A stretch of DNA of 64,000 nucleotides from JAVVHE01 sp038238915 (GCA_038238915.1 JBBSFH010000002.1:62001-126000); one strand, 5' to 3'. Shown: positions 49,450-59,774, counted from the first letter of the stretch. Notes: generated by a model from the sequence alone, not told the origin. Translations and numbers: made by a program.

Positions 49450-52128
49450 ATGAGCGCCATGTCCAGTGCGCCGCCCACACCGATCGCGCAGAACGCCGAT
49501 ATCCGGTTCCTCGGGCGGTTGCTGGGCGACGTCATCCGCGAGCAAGGCGGCGAGGCGCTCTATGCGCGGATCGAGGCGATCCGGGCGGCTTCGGTCGATC
49601 GTCACCGGGGGGTCGAGGGTGCGACCGCCGATGGCGGGCTTTCCGAGCTGGGGATCGACGATACGCTCGCGTTCCTGCGCGGGTTCATGCTGTTCTCGCT
49701 GCTCGCCAATCTGGCCGAGGACCGAGCGAACGTCGGCACCGAGCCGGGCGCGGACCTCGCGCATGTCGCCGCCGCGCTCGCGGGCGAGGGCGTCGGCACC
49801 GAGCGCGTCATGGAAACGCTGCGCCACGCGCTCGTGATGCCGGTGTTAACCGCGCACCCGACCGAGGTGCGGCGCAAATCGATGATCGATCACCAGAACC
49901 GCATCGGCGAACTGATGCGGCTGCGCGATGCGGGTGCGGCGCTGACCGTCGATGGCGATCCGGTCGAGCCCGCGATCGGTCGCCAGATCGCGCTATTGTG
50001 GCAGACGCGGACGCTGCGCCGCGCCAAGCCGGGGGTGGCGGACGAGATCGAGACCGCGCTCGCGTGGTTGACCGACATTTTCCTGCCGGTGCTGCCCGCG
50101 CTTTACGCGCGCTGGGACCGCGCGCTGGGCGCGCGCGTGCCCGGCTTCCTGCGCATCGGCAGCTGGATTGGCGGGGACCGCGATGGCAACCCCAATGTCG
50201 TCGCCGCCAGCCTCACGCTCGCCACCGGCCGCGCGGCGGATGCGGTGCTGCGCCATTATCTGGATGCGGTCCACGCGCTTGGCGCCGAGCTTTCGATTTC
50301 GAGCGAATTGTCCGAGCCGGGTGCGGCGCTGCTCGCGCTCGCCGATGCCGGGCACGATCCGGGTGCCGCGCGCGGGGACGAGCCGTATCGGCGCGCGTTG
50401 ACCGGGATCTACGCGCGCCTCGCGGCGACCTACCGGCTGCGCATCGGCCACCCGCCGCCCCGCGCGGCGGTTACCAACGGCGAGCCTTATGCCCAGCCTG
50501 CCGATCTGCGCGCCGATCTGCGCATCGTCGCGGGAGCGCTCGCCCGACATGGGCTGGCGAGCGGCGGCGCGCTCGCGCGGCTGATCCGCGCGGTCGATGT
50601 GTTCGGCTTCCACCTCGCGCGCCTCGATCTCAGGCAGAACAGCGACGTTCACGAGCGGAGCGTCGCCGAACTGCTGCGCGTGGCGGGCGTGTGCGAGGAT
50701 TACGCCGCGCTGGACGAACCGGCGCGCATCGCGCTCATCCACCGCGAACTCGTCAATCCGCGCCCGCTGACCGGCCCGCAACTCGCACATGGCGAGGAGA
50801 CGCGCGGCGAACTCGCGATTCTCGCCGCCGCTGCGGAAGCGCGCGCGCGGCTCGGCGAGGGGGTGATCGGCACCGCGATCGTGTCCAAGACCGCGAGTGT
50901 CTCGGACCTGCTCGAGATCACGCTGCTATTGAAGGAAAGCGCGCTGTGGCGCGCTGACGATGCGGACGCGCACGGCATCATGGTCGTGCCGCTGTTCGAG
51001 ACGATCGCCGATCTCGAAGCCGCGCCTGCGATCATGGCGCGGTATCTGGCGCTGCCCGAGGTGGCGACGAACGCGCGTGCGCGCGGGCATCAGGAGGTGA
51101 TGATCGGCTATTCGGATTCGAACAAGGATGGCGGTTATCTGACCTCGACCTGGGCGCTGCACCAGGCGAGCCTCGCGCTCGCGCCGGTGTTCCGCCAAGC
51201 GGGCGTGGCGATGCAGCTTTTTCACGGGCGCGGCGGAGCGGTGGGCCGGGGAGGGGGATCGGCGTTCGCCGCGATCCGCGCGCAGCCACCGGGCACGGTG
51301 GGCGGGCGCATCCGCATCACCGAACAGGGTGAGGTGATCGCCGCCAAATATGGCAGCCACGAAAGCGCGATTGCCAATCTGGAAGCGATGGCGGCCGCGA
51401 CGCTGGACGCGACACTGGGCCCAGTCCCATTGGCTGCGAGCGATGCGGCGCGTTTCTCGCAGGCGATGACGAAGATTTCGGCACACGCGTTCGCGGCGTA
51501 TCGCGGTCTTGTCTATGAGACGCCGGGCTTCAAGGCGTTCTTCCGCGCGATCACGCCGATCGGCGAGATCGCCACGCTCAAGATCGGGTCGCGCCCGGCG
51601 AGTCGCACGCAATCGGACGCGATCGAGGATTTGCGCGCGATCCCGTGGGTGTTCAGCTGGGCGCAGGCGCGCATCATGCTTCCCGGCTGGTACGGCGTGG
51701 GAGCCGCGCTGCGTGCGTTCGAGGACAAGCCGCTGATCGCGGACATGGCGGCGCGCTGGCCGTTCCTGCGCGCGGTGCTGGCGAACATGGAGATGGTGCT
51801 CGCCAAATCGGACATGGCGATCGCGCGGCGCTATGCGGCGTTGGTTCCCGATTCGGGGATGCGCGACACGCTGTTCGGGCGGATCGCCGACGGCTGGACG
51901 CAAACGCACGACGCGCTGCTCGAAGCGACCGGCCAGTCGCGCCTGCTCGCGCGCAATGCCGCGCTCGATGTCTCGATCCGGCTGCGCACGCCTTATGTGG
52001 AGCCGCTCAACCTCCTCCAGATCGAGCTATTGAAGCGCCACCGCGCGGGCGAGACCGATCCGCGCATCGCCGAGGGCATCCAGCTTTCGATCAATGCGGT
52101 GGCGACTGCGCTTAGAAACAGTGGCTGA
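49450..52128 (+). CDS. ppc: Phosphoenolpyruvate carboxylase
   Basis: 892 residues, family length. Catalytic motif VLTAHPTEVRRKSM near 132-145, HFHGRGG-like QLFHGRGGAVGRGGG near 590, GYSDSNKDGGYLTSTW near 555, and GGRIRITEQGEVIAAKYG near 620; the C-terminus LRNSG resembles the usual RNTG. It makes oxaloacetate from PEP and bicarbonate, an anaplerotic step. Start is MSAMSSAPP at 49450 or three codons later; no clear ribosome site decides. It is likely monocistronic. Confidence 0.96.
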   Translation: MSAMSSAPPTPIAQNADIRFLGRLLGDVIREQGGEALYARIEAIRAASVDRHRGVEGATADGGLSELGIDDTLAFLRGFMLFSLLANLAEDRANVGTEPGADLAHVAAALAGEGVGTERVMETLRHALVMPVLTAHPTEVRRKSMIDHQNRIGELMRLRDAGAALTVDGDPVEPAIGRQIALLWQTRTLRRAKPGVADEIETALAWLTDIFLPVLPALYARWDRALGARVPGFLRIGSWIGGDRDGNPNVVAASLTLATGRAADAVLRHYLDAVHALGAELSISSELSEPGAALLALADAGHDPGAARGDEPYRRALTGIYARLAATYRLRIGHPPPRAAVTNGEPYAQPADLRADLRIVAGALARHGLASGGALARLIRAVDVFGFHLARLDLRQNSDVHERSVAELLRVAGVCEDYAALDEPARIALIHRELVNPRPLTGPQLAHGEETRGELAILAAAAEARARLGEGVIGTAIVSKTASVSDLLEITLLLKESALWRADDADAHGIMVVPLFETIADLEAAPAIMARYLALPEVATNARARGHQEVMIGYSDSNKDGGYLTSTWALHQASLALAPVFRQAGVAMQLFHGRGGAVGRGGGSAFAAIRAQPPGTVGGRIRITEQGEVIAAKYGSHESAIANLEAMAAATLDATLGPVPLAASDAARFSQAMTKISAHAFAAYRGLVYETPGFKAFFRAITPIGEIATLKIGSRPASRTQSDAIEDLRAIPWVFSWAQARIMLPGWYGVGAALRAFEDKPLIADMAARWPFLRAVLANMEMVLAKSDMAIARRYAALVPDSGMRDTLFGRIADGWTQTHDALLEATGQSRLLARNAALDVSIRLRTPYVEPLNLLQIELLKRHRAGETDPRIAEGIQLSINAVATALRNSG

Positions 52129-52286
52129 CATCGCAGGTTGACGCGCGCCCCCGGCCAGCCTTGGCGCGATTGGCACTTGCCGAGCGATCCGCGTTGCGCT
52201 TTGTTGCCGCATATCGAGCGTGCCGTGCGGGCCAGCGCGGCGATTTTCCGTCCGTGCACCTGGCCCCTCTTGTGAAGGTGGCACGC

Positions 52287-53993
52287 ATGATCCGTTCCTC
52301 GATCACCAAAACCATGCTGACGTTCGCGGCGATCGCCGCGCTGGCTGCCGGTGGCCCCGCGCTCGCCGCCGCCGCGTCCCCCGCCGCCATGGCGATGCCA
52401 GCCAGTTACGCAAAGCTCGCGGCGCTGTTCGCCGAATGGCGCAGGTTCGTGCGCCCGCCCGTCAGGGACGAGGCGGCGGACTACGGCCCCGCGACCGCCG
52501 CGCGCTGGGCAGCCGAGCTTCCAAAATGGCGCGCGCGCCTCGCCGCGATTGATCGCACCGGCTGGCCGCAGAGCGCGCTGATCGATTATCGGCTGGTGCA
52601 GGCCGAGATGAACGGCCTCGATTTCGACCTGCGTATCCTCAAGCCTTGGGCGCGCGATCCCAGCTTCTACGCGAACATCGCCGCCGACTGGAGCGACGTG
52701 CCCGTGCACGAGGGGCCATCCGCGTGGCCCAACATCGATCTCTACGCCTTCACCTATCCGCTGAATGCCACCGACGCGCGCAGGCTGACCGCGATGCTCG
52801 CCGCCGTGCCCGCCAATCTCGCGGCCGCAAAGATCAATCTTCGCGGCAGCAAGGCGCGCGATCTGTGGGTTTACGGGGACCGCGCCTTCAAGGAGCAGAG
52901 CGCCACGCTCGCCGCCCTGCAGGCGGGCACGCTGACGATGCGCACGCTGGATGGTGGCAGGCCCGCCTCGCTGAAAGGCGCACCGCCCGAACTCATTCGC
53001 GCAGCCGCCGCCGCCAAAGCCGCGACCGACGAGTTCGCGCTCTGGGTTTCCGCGCAGGCCCCGTCGAGGACCGGGGCGTCGGGCGTCGGCAAGGCGAATT
53101 ACAACTGGTACGTGAAGAACGTCGATCTCAATCCCTATGATTGGGATCAGCAGGTTACGCTGCTTCGCCGCGAACTCGATCGCTCGATCGCCTCGCTGCG
53201 GCTGGAGGAGGTGCGCAACCGCGACCTGCCGCCGATCCGGCCGATCGAGGATCCTGCCGCGTACAAGAAAATGGTCGCGCAGAAAGAGGCGCGCTTCAGC
53301 GACTTCATGGACGCGACCGGCCTGTCCACTGGCGAGCCCTATATGCGGACCGCGATCGCCAACCAGCCGGTCGATTACGCCGCGCCTGCGGATCGCAACT
53401 TCTTCTCCAACGTCACCGCGCTCGATCCGCTGCCGCTGATCGCGCATTTCACGCACTGGATGGATCTGGCGCGGATGCGCGACGATCCGCATGCGAGCCC
53501 TATCCGCCGCGTGCCGCCGCTATACAATATCTACTCGAACCGTTCGGAGGGCTTCGCGACCGCGTTCGAGGAGATCACGATGCAGGCGGGGCTGTACGAC
53601 GACGTGCCCCACGGCCGCGAGCTGGTGTACATCATGGTCGCCAACCGCGCCGCGCGCGGGCTTGCCTCGCTTTATGTGCAGGCAAACCAGATGGATCTGG
53701 CGACTGCGGGCAAGTTCCACGCTGGCTGGACGCCGCGCCACTGGTCCGATCCGAACAGTAAGCTGGTGGGCTTTGAACAGCTGCTCTACGCGCGTCAGCC
53801 GGGCTATGGGCCGAGCTATATCGTCGGCAAGCTCCAGCTCGATCGCATGATCGCCGACGCCAGCCATGCCGACGATCTGGCGGGCAGGCCGTTCGATCTA
53901 CGGCTGTTCACAAGGCGGCTGATGGCGTCGGGCATCATTCCGGTGGGGCTGGCGGAGGAGGAAGTGCTCGGGCGGGCGTCCGACGCGCGGTAG
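52287..53993 (+). CDS. DUF885 family exported protein lacking the HExxH motif
   Basis: 568 residues with signal sequence (residues 1-28). The fold is that of the DUF885 family, gluzincin-like peptidases: LPKWRARLAAIDRTGWPQSALIDYRLVQAEM early, LTMRTLDGG in the middle, then SEGFATAFEEITMQAGLYDD in the place of the usual EGWALYAE segment. The HExxGHH zinc motif that normally precedes it is missing (the region reads HWMDLARMRDDPHASPIRRV). Peptidase activity is therefore doubtful. The ribosome site AAGGTGG precedes ATG 52287. Confidence 0.8.
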   Translation: MIRSSITKTMLTFAAIAALAAGGPALAAAASPAAMAMPASYAKLAALFAEWRRFVRPPVRDEAADYGPATAARWAAELPKWRARLAAIDRTGWPQSALIDYRLVQAEMNGLDFDLRILKPWARDPSFYANIAADWSDVPVHEGPSAWPNIDLYAFTYPLNATDARRLTAMLAAVPANLAAAKINLRGSKARDLWVYGDRAFKEQSATLAALQAGTLTMRTLDGGRPASLKGAPPELIRAAAAAKAATDEFALWVSAQAPSRTGASGVGKANYNWYVKNVDLNPYDWDQQVTLLRRELDRSIASLRLEEVRNRDLPPIRPIEDPAAYKKMVAQKEARFSDFMDATGLSTGEPYMRTAIANQPVDYAAPADRNFFSNVTALDPLPLIAHFTHWMDLARMRDDPHASPIRRVPPLYNIYSNRSEGFATAFEEITMQAGLYDDVPHGRELVYIMVANRAARGLASLYVQANQMDLATAGKFHAGWTPRHWSDPNSKLVGFEQLLYARQPGYGPSYIVGKLQLDRMIADASHADDLAGRPFDLRLFTRRLMASGIIPVGLAEEEVLGRASDAR

Positions 53994-54162
53994 CCAGCCG
54001 AGCGGGCACTGACCTCGACCGGATTTCGATAAACGGCAGAATTGCGCGCGTTGTTGTTGCGCCGCAGCAACATGACGGGCGGATTGATACATGGATCGAC
54101 CGATCGACCATTGCGCGCGGCGGCGTTCCGAAGAGACTGCGCGCGCAACCAACGGAGGCACC

Positions 54163-57081
54163 ATGCGCAGTTCGGTCTTTGCTCAATCGGCGGCGGCGCT
54201 CGCGATAGCGGTCGCGCTCGGCTCGGCGGCACACGCGCAGGCGACAGATGTCGCCGCCCCAGCGCCGAGCAACATCCCTCCCGCCGCTGCGGCCGATACG
54301 CCTGGCTCGGCGGGCGGCGAGATTGTCGTCACCGGCAGCCGCATCCGCCGCGATCCGCTGAGCCTCGCAGCCCCGGTCACGTTCCTCGACAAGGCCGCGA
54401 TCGAGCGCACGGGGCTCAGTTCCACCGCGGACGTGCTCCAGCGCCTGTCGATCTCGGGCGGTGGTCTGAACACGCGCAACAATAACTCGGGCAACACCGG
54501 CAATCCGCCCGACGGCGACGGCGTTGGCGCGGGCGCGGCACAGATCGATCTGCGCTATCTCGGTTCGCGGCGCTCGCTCGTGCTTCTCGACGGTCTGCGC
54601 CTCGTTCCCGGAGCGTCGGCGAGCGGCATTCCCGCGTCGGTCGATCTGAACATCATCCCCAACAGCGCGATCGAACGCATCGAGGTGCTGCAGGACGGCG
54701 CCGCGCCAATCTATGGCTCGGACGCGATCGCGGGAGTGGTCAACATCATCACCAAAAAGAAGCAGCGCGGCTGGGACGGTTCGGCGCAGGTCAGCAGCTT
54801 CTTCGAAAAGGGCGACGGCACCACCCAGGATTATTCGCTGAGCTACGGTGCCGGTTCGGACCGCGTCAACATCGTCTTTGGCGGCAGTTACACCAAGCAG
54901 GAAGCCGTGTTCGCGGGCAACCGCGCGATTTCGGCGTTCCCGACGCCCTATGCCACGAGCTGCCTGGGCGGCGGCTGCTCGGGCGCGACGCCGCGCGGAC
55001 GGTTCCTCGTCAACAATCCGGTCACCGGCGAAGGGCTCAATCTAACCCTGAAGAACGTCGTCACCGGTCGGCCCGTGTTCGATCCGCTCAACCCGACGGC
55101 AGGCGATTTCAAGAACTTCACAACTCTGGACCGGTTCAACTTCCGCCCATTCAACTATCTCGTCACGCCCAACGAGCGTTACGGCGGTTTCGTCAATGCC
55201 AGCGCCAATTTTGGCAGCGTCACCGCGCGCGTCAAGGCGATCTACAACCGGCGTCAGTCGGACAATCAGGCCGGGCCGCTGCCGTTGAGCGTCGGGCCGG
55301 GTGCCGGCAGTGGCACGTTGCTCGACAGGATCTCGATCGACGGGACCAATCCCTATAATCCATTCGGCACCTTATCGTCGGGCGTGGATGGGACGGGCAA
55401 CCCCGCGAACTACGATCAGATACGTCGTCGTTTCGTCGAAGGCGGCCCGCGCCATTTCAGCCAGACGGTCGATACCTTCTACCTGACCGGAACGCTCGAA
55501 GGCACGTTCCACATCGGCGATCACCGGTTCTTCTGGGATCTCAACGCGATCGAGGGCCTGAACGACGCCAAGCAGACCTTCACGGGCAACGTCAACGACG
55601 CGCGCGTCCAGCAGGCGCTCGGACCCGTTGCCAGCTGCACCGGCCCCTGCGTTCCGCTCGACCTCTTCGGCGGACCCGGGACGATCACCGCCGATCAGCT
55701 GGCTTTCATCACCTTCACCGAGCGTGACCGCAGCAAGCAGAACCTGACCGATTTCACCGCGAACATCAGCGGCGATCTTTTCAATCTGCCCGGCGGTCCG
55801 ATCGGCATCGCAGCCGGATATGAACATCGCTATCAATATGGCAGCTTCGATCCCGATCCTGTCATCGCGGCGGGTCTTGGTGCGGACATCCCCGCGCAGC
55901 CCGCGCACGGCAGCACCAAGGCGGACGAGGTCTACGCCGAGTTGCGTGCGCCATTCCTGAAGGACCGCCCATTCTTCAAACTGCTCGAAGCCAGCTTCGC
56001 GGTGCGCTACTCGAACTTTGCGCGGGTCGGCCACACGACCAATCTCAAGGCGGGCTTCCTATGGCAGCCCACGGCGGACCTCACGCTGCGGGGCAACTGG
56101 GCGCAGGGCTTCCGCGCGCCCAGCATCGGCGAGGCGTTCGGCGGGGCCTCGCGCTTCGACAGTGTCTACACCGATCCCTGCAATAATTCAGCGACGCTGC
56201 CCGCCAACATTAGAGCGAACTGTATTGCCAACGGCGTTCCGGCAGCTGGCAACTATATTCAGGACGGTGGGCCCGGCGGCGGGCAGGCGGGCGTGATCAC
56301 TGGCGGGAACACCGCGCTCAAGCCCGAGACGAGCAACAGCTATACCGCTGGCATCGTGATCAGCCCTTCGTTCCTGCGCAATACGTCTTTCTCCAAGCGC
56401 CTCGATTTCGAGATCAGCTACTATGATATCGATCTGCGGGGTGCGATCCGCGCCACCAGCGCGGACACGCTGCTCACGCGTTGCGCGCAGACCGGCGATC
56501 CTCTCAGCTGCAATGCGATCGTCCGCAACACCGTGAAGGGTGATGTCCTGTTCGTAAACGCACTCCTGCAGAACATCGGTGCGCTGACGACGAACGGCAT
56601 CGATGCGACGCTGACCTATCGCTCGCCCGAGGGCGGGTTGGGCAGCTTCGGGCTGTTCTTCAACGGCACCTACCTGCTCAAATATCGTGAGATCGTTCCC
56701 GCCACCGTTGGCGTCACGCGAATCCCGCGCGACGGCACGGAAACCGGGGCACCCGATCAGGCCTATCCGCGCTTCAAAGGCAATGCCGCGTTCGACTGGT
56801 CGCTGGGGCCGGTGAACGCGAGCGTGGCCGGACGCTACATAACCGCCGTGCAGGACACCGCCGACGCGACGCGCCTATCGCCCAAGCTCTATCTCGATCT
56901 TACGCTCGGCTTCCGTCCGCCTGTGCTCGATAACCGGCTGCAGCTCACGATCGGCGTCAACAACGTGCTCGACCGCGACCCGCCTGCCTGCGCGAGCTGT
57001 CTGAACGGCTCCTACGATCCGGGCACTTACGATACACCCGGCCGCTTCGGCTTCGTGCGGTTGACCTACCGGACGCGCTAA
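54163..57081 (+). CDS. TonB-dependent receptor
   Basis: 972 residues from ATG 54163 with a strong GGAGG. Signal peptide, then an Ala/Pro-rich stretch and the TonB-box region EIVVTGSRIRRDPLSLAAPV; plug domain with TADVLQRLSI, RYLGSRRSLVLLDGLRLVPG, and IERIEVLQDGAAPIYGSDAIAGVVNII. The rest is the beta-barrel, ending GRFGFVRLTYRTR with a terminal aromatic pattern. It takes up a large substrate with TonB energy. The sequence does not name the substrate; no partner enzymes are linked. Confidence 0.94.
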   Translation: MRSSVFAQSAAALAIAVALGSAAHAQATDVAAPAPSNIPPAAAADTPGSAGGEIVVTGSRIRRDPLSLAAPVTFLDKAAIERTGLSSTADVLQRLSISGGGLNTRNNNSGNTGNPPDGDGVGAGAAQIDLRYLGSRRSLVLLDGLRLVPGASASGIPASVDLNIIPNSAIERIEVLQDGAAPIYGSDAIAGVVNIITKKKQRGWDGSAQVSSFFEKGDGTTQDYSLSYGAGSDRVNIVFGGSYTKQEAVFAGNRAISAFPTPYATSCLGGGCSGATPRGRFLVNNPVTGEGLNLTLKNVVTGRPVFDPLNPTAGDFKNFTTLDRFNFRPFNYLVTPNERYGGFVNASANFGSVTARVKAIYNRRQSDNQAGPLPLSVGPGAGSGTLLDRISIDGTNPYNPFGTLSSGVDGTGNPANYDQIRRRFVEGGPRHFSQTVDTFYLTGTLEGTFHIGDHRFFWDLNAIEGLNDAKQTFTGNVNDARVQQALGPVASCTGPCVPLDLFGGPGTITADQLAFITFTERDRSKQNLTDFTANISGDLFNLPGGPIGIAAGYEHRYQYGSFDPDPVIAAGLGADIPAQPAHGSTKADEVYAELRAPFLKDRPFFKLLEASFAVRYSNFARVGHTTNLKAGFLWQPTADLTLRGNWAQGFRAPSIGEAFGGASRFDSVYTDPCNNSATLPANIRANCIANGVPAAGNYIQDGGPGGGQAGVITGGNTALKPETSNSYTAGIVISPSFLRNTSFSKRLDFEISYYDIDLRGAIRATSADTLLTRCAQTGDPLSCNAIVRNTVKGDVLFVNALLQNIGALTTNGIDATLTYRSPEGGLGSFGLFFNGTYLLKYREIVPATVGVTRIPRDGTETGAPDQAYPRFKGNAAFDWSLGPVNASVAGRYITAVQDTADATRLSPKLYLDLTLGFRPPVLDNRLQLTIGVNNVLDRDPPACASCLNGSYDPGTYDTPGRFGFVRLTYRTR

Positions 57082-57120
57082 CGGTTGAGCGGCATCGCCG
57101 CGCGCGCTAGAGGCGCGGCG

Positions 57121-58107
57121 ATGCCCGATGCAAGCCGCGCCACCGCCCAGCCGCCCGGTCCCGAACTTGCCACGCTGATCGGGTGCGCGCGCGCCTGGGC
57201 GGGCGCGGGCCACCGGCTTGCGCTCGCGACGGTGGTGCGGACCTGGGGTTCGTCGCCGCGGCGCGCGGGCAGCCATCTGCTGGTGCGCGACGATGGCCTG
57301 TTCGAGGGTTCGGTCAGCGGCGGCTGCGTCGAGGGCGAGGTGGTCGTCGAAGCGATGGACGTGCTCGCCACGGGCACGCCACGCCTGATGGATTTCGGCG
57401 TGGCGGACGAGACCGCGTGGCGCGTAGGACTCGGCTGCGGCGGGCAGGTGGCGATCCTCGTCCAGCGGGTCGACGATGGCGGCTTCGCGTCCGCGCTGTT
57501 CGACGGCCTCGCGGGTGCGCAGGCGAATGGCCACGCGTTTGCGGTTACCTTCGATCTTGCAGGCGGTCCGGCGCGCGCCGGGGACGATCCCGCGCCGGGG
57601 CGCTTTGTGGCGCATTATGATCCGCCGCGCCGCCTTGCGATCGTCGGCGCGGTGCATATCGCGCAGGCGCTCGCGCCGATCGCGCGGCTGGTGGGCCATG
57701 CAGTCACGATCATCGATCCGCGCGGCGCGTTCGCGGCGGGGCCGCGCTTCGAGGGGCTGGATGTCGATCCGCGCTGGCCCGACGAGGCGCTCGCGGATTG
57801 GCGACCCGATGCCGCGAGCGCGATCGTCGCGCTCACGCATGATCCCAAGCTCGATGATCCCGCGCTGATCGCCGCGCTCGCCTCGCCCGCCTATTACGTG
57901 GCGGCTCTGGGCTCGCGGAAAAATGGCGAACGGCGGCGCGAGCGGTTGCTTGCGGCGGGGGTGGAGGCGCACGCGCTGGCGCGGTTGCGAGGGCCGGCCG
58001 GGTTACCACTCGGTGCGGAAGGGCCCGCCGAAATCGCGCTGTCGATCGCCGCCGAAATGATCGCCGCGTGGCGCGGTGTGGCGCTTCCCGCCTGGCCGCC
58101 GCGATAA
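57121..58107 (+). CDS. XdhC/CoxI-family protein
   Basis: 328 residues. N-terminal XdhC domain: LALATVVRTWGSSPRRAGSHLLV and GSVSGGCVEGEVVVEAMD, with a conserved Cys. C-terminal Rossmann domain: RLAIVGAVHIAQALAPIARLVGHAVTIIDPR and YYVAALGSRKNGERRRERLLAAG. XdhC binds molybdenum cofactor and guides its sulfuration and insertion into xanthine dehydrogenase-type enzymes. The mocA gene overlaps its end; the target enzyme is not in the window. Confidence 0.92.
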   Translation: MPDASRATAQPPGPELATLIGCARAWAGAGHRLALATVVRTWGSSPRRAGSHLLVRDDGLFEGSVSGGCVEGEVVVEAMDVLATGTPRLMDFGVADETAWRVGLGCGGQVAILVQRVDDGGFASALFDGLAGAQANGHAFAVTFDLAGGPARAGDDPAPGRFVAHYDPPRRLAIVGAVHIAQALAPIARLVGHAVTIIDPRGAFAAGPRFEGLDVDPRWPDEALADWRPDAASAIVALTHDPKLDDPALIAALASPAYYVAALGSRKNGERRRERLLAAGVEAHALARLRGPAGLPLGAEGPAEIALSIAAEMIAAWRGVALPAWPPR

Positions 58108-58709
58108 CTGGCGCGCGCGTCGGCGCGATCCTGCTGGCCGCGGGTGCGTCGCTGAGGATGGGTGCGGCGAACAAGCTGCTGCTGCCGATCGGCGGCGTGC
58201 CGATGGTGGCGCGGGTGGCGGCTGCGATCGGCGAGGCGGGGCTGCCGATGCTGGTGGTGCTGGGGTGGGAGGCCGACGCGGTGCGCGAGGCGCTGACCTT
58301 CCCCCCCCCTGCCGGGGGGAGGGTAGAAGGGGTGCGCTTCGTCGAAGCAGCCGACTGGGCGGACGGCATGGGTGCGAGCCTCGCAACCGGCGCGCGCGCG
58401 ATCCCCGCCGACTGGACCGGCGTGGTGGTCTGTCTGGGGGACATGCCGTTCGTGCAGCCCGCGCTGCTCGCACGCCTCGCCGCCGCGCTCGATCGGCCCG
58501 ACGCGGTCGCGGTGCCGGTGCACGATGGCCAGCGCGGCAATCCGGTTGGCTGGGGGCGCGCGTGGTTTGGCCAGCTCACCGCGCTCAGCGGCGATACCGG
58601 CGCGCGTGCGCTGCTCGCGGACGCAGCGGTTACGACGATCGCGGCCGATGCGGGGGTGCTGCGCGATCTCGATACGCCGCTGGAGTGGGAGGGTGCCGAA
58701 CCGGCGTAG
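58068..58709 (+). CDS. mocA: Molybdenum cofactor cytidylyltransferase
   Basis: 213 residues if GTG 58068 is the start, overlapping xdhC by 40 bases; the family core begins at VGAILLAAGASLRMGAANKLLLPI near residue 18. VVVCLGDMPFVQP (metal-binding DMP), HDGQRGNPVGWGRAW and GDTGARALL follow. It adds CMP to molybdopterin for xanthine-oxidase-family enzymes, fitting its partner XdhC. The N-terminus is uncertain. A 9-C tract lies inside the gene. Confidence 0.88.
   Translation: MARCGASRLAAAITGARVGAILLAAGASLRMGAANKLLLPIGGVPMVARVAAAIGEAGLPMLVVLGWEADAVREALTFPPPAGGRVEGVRFVEAADWADGMGASLATGARAIPADWTGVVVCLGDMPFVQPALLARLAAALDRPDAVAVPVHDGQRGNPVGWGRAWFGQLTALSGDTGARALLADAAVTTIAADAGVLRDLDTPLEWEGAEPA
58301..58318. 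repeat. C9 tract with nearby G6 inside mocA
   Basis: Nine C (58301-58309), TGCC, then a run of six G form a GC hairpin within the coding sequence, at the protein segment FPPPAGGRVEG. Homopolymers this long are prone to slippage, which would shift the mocA frame. Confidence 0.7.
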
Positions 58710-58802
58710 CGCGCGCCGACGCGCGATACCGATTTGGTCGTAGCAGGCGGTCAGGCAGGAAGCGCGCCAAGGGCGGACATGCCTCGGCAACGCCGAAGGG
58801 GG

Positions 58803-59591
58803 TTAGCGGGGCGACTGCTGAATTTTTGGAGCTTGGGTCACGCGGCCGTTGCCGAGCCTCAGCGTGTATCCGATGACGACACCCTGCGGGTTTCTTTCAA
58901 AGATGGTTATCGATGGATCACCGGCGACTACGAACGCGTCCGCCGCTATCGGGATCAAGGGCGTTGGTGCGGATCCCGGAGCGTCCTGCCCGAACAATTG
59001 TCCGTTCCTCGACGAGAGAATGTCGGTTTTTCCGTCCGGAAGCGTGTAGCGCCCGGCGTATTGTTCGACTTTGGCGGCGTCGATGGCATAGGGCCGAACA
59101 TGCTGCTCCTGAACCATAGTCTCGGAGTGGGCCAGGTATACCCAGCGAGACCCGCCTGCCTCGAACACATCCATCTCGCGCAGGCGGTCCGATCCTCCCG
59201 CAGCCGTTATAACAACTTCGCAATCAACGAGCGCAATATTGCCCCGGAGGTGGAAGGTTAAATCGCGCACAGAATAGGTCGCCGTCGATTTGCCGGCAAC
59301 AATATATGAGGTCATCTGCTTTGCGGCACGACGACTGCCGTCATCCGAAACATGCACGAAGTCCGGAGATATGAGCGCCTTGTACGATCGAACGTCACCT
59401 CTCCCATAAGCGCGGATTCGGGCAAGGATAAGCTGTTCAAAAACCCGGTTCGATGCGAGCGGGGTGGTTCGCGGCTGCGCTATGCCGGGTGAAGCCAAGA
59501 CCATGCTTGCGAGCAAAGCGAACAGGCCCACGACGATCTGACGGATCGGTCGCTCAGAAACTTCAAAACGATTATTTGCCGCCAAGGCCAT
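58803..59591 (-). CDS. Exported NTF2-like (DUF4440) protein
   Basis: 262 residues from ATG 59591, preceded by GGGGGAG. An N-terminal hydrophobic segment (about 18-38) suggests a signal peptide. SNRVFEQLILARIRAYGRGDVRSYKALISPDFVHVSDDGS and ALVDCEVVITAAGGSDRLREMDVFEAGGSRWVYLAHSETMV form an NTF2/SnoaL-like domain; the C-terminal 90 residues (YAGRYTLPDGKTDIL) form a small lipocalin-like domain. Codon use is less GC-biased than neighbours. Function unknown. Confidence 0.8.
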   Translation of the reverse strand: MALAANNRFEVSERPIRQIVVGLFALLASMVLASPGIAQPRTTPLASNRVFEQLILARIRAYGRGDVRSYKALISPDFVHVSDDGSRRAAKQMTSYIVAGKSTATYSVRDLTFHLRGNIALVDCEVVITAAGGSDRLREMDVFEAGGSRWVYLAHSETMVQEQHVRPYAIDAAKVEQYAGRYTLPDGKTDILSSRNGQLFGQDAPGSAPTPLIPIAADAFVVAGDPSITIFERNPQGVVIGYTLRLGNGRVTQAPKIQQSPR

Positions 59592-59774
59592 CGCTCCCCC
59601 CGAAGTTCTTTTCCGCCCACAACCGAATGATGAGAACGCACAACAGATGAGCATAATTATGTTCGCTCGTCAAAATCGCCGTTCGCCAATATCTGGCAAC
59701 CACCAGAAGCGGACGATTTCAATTTGCGGTTGACGACGTGGCCCAAGCCCGGACGCAAGGCGGGCGTGCCGCCG

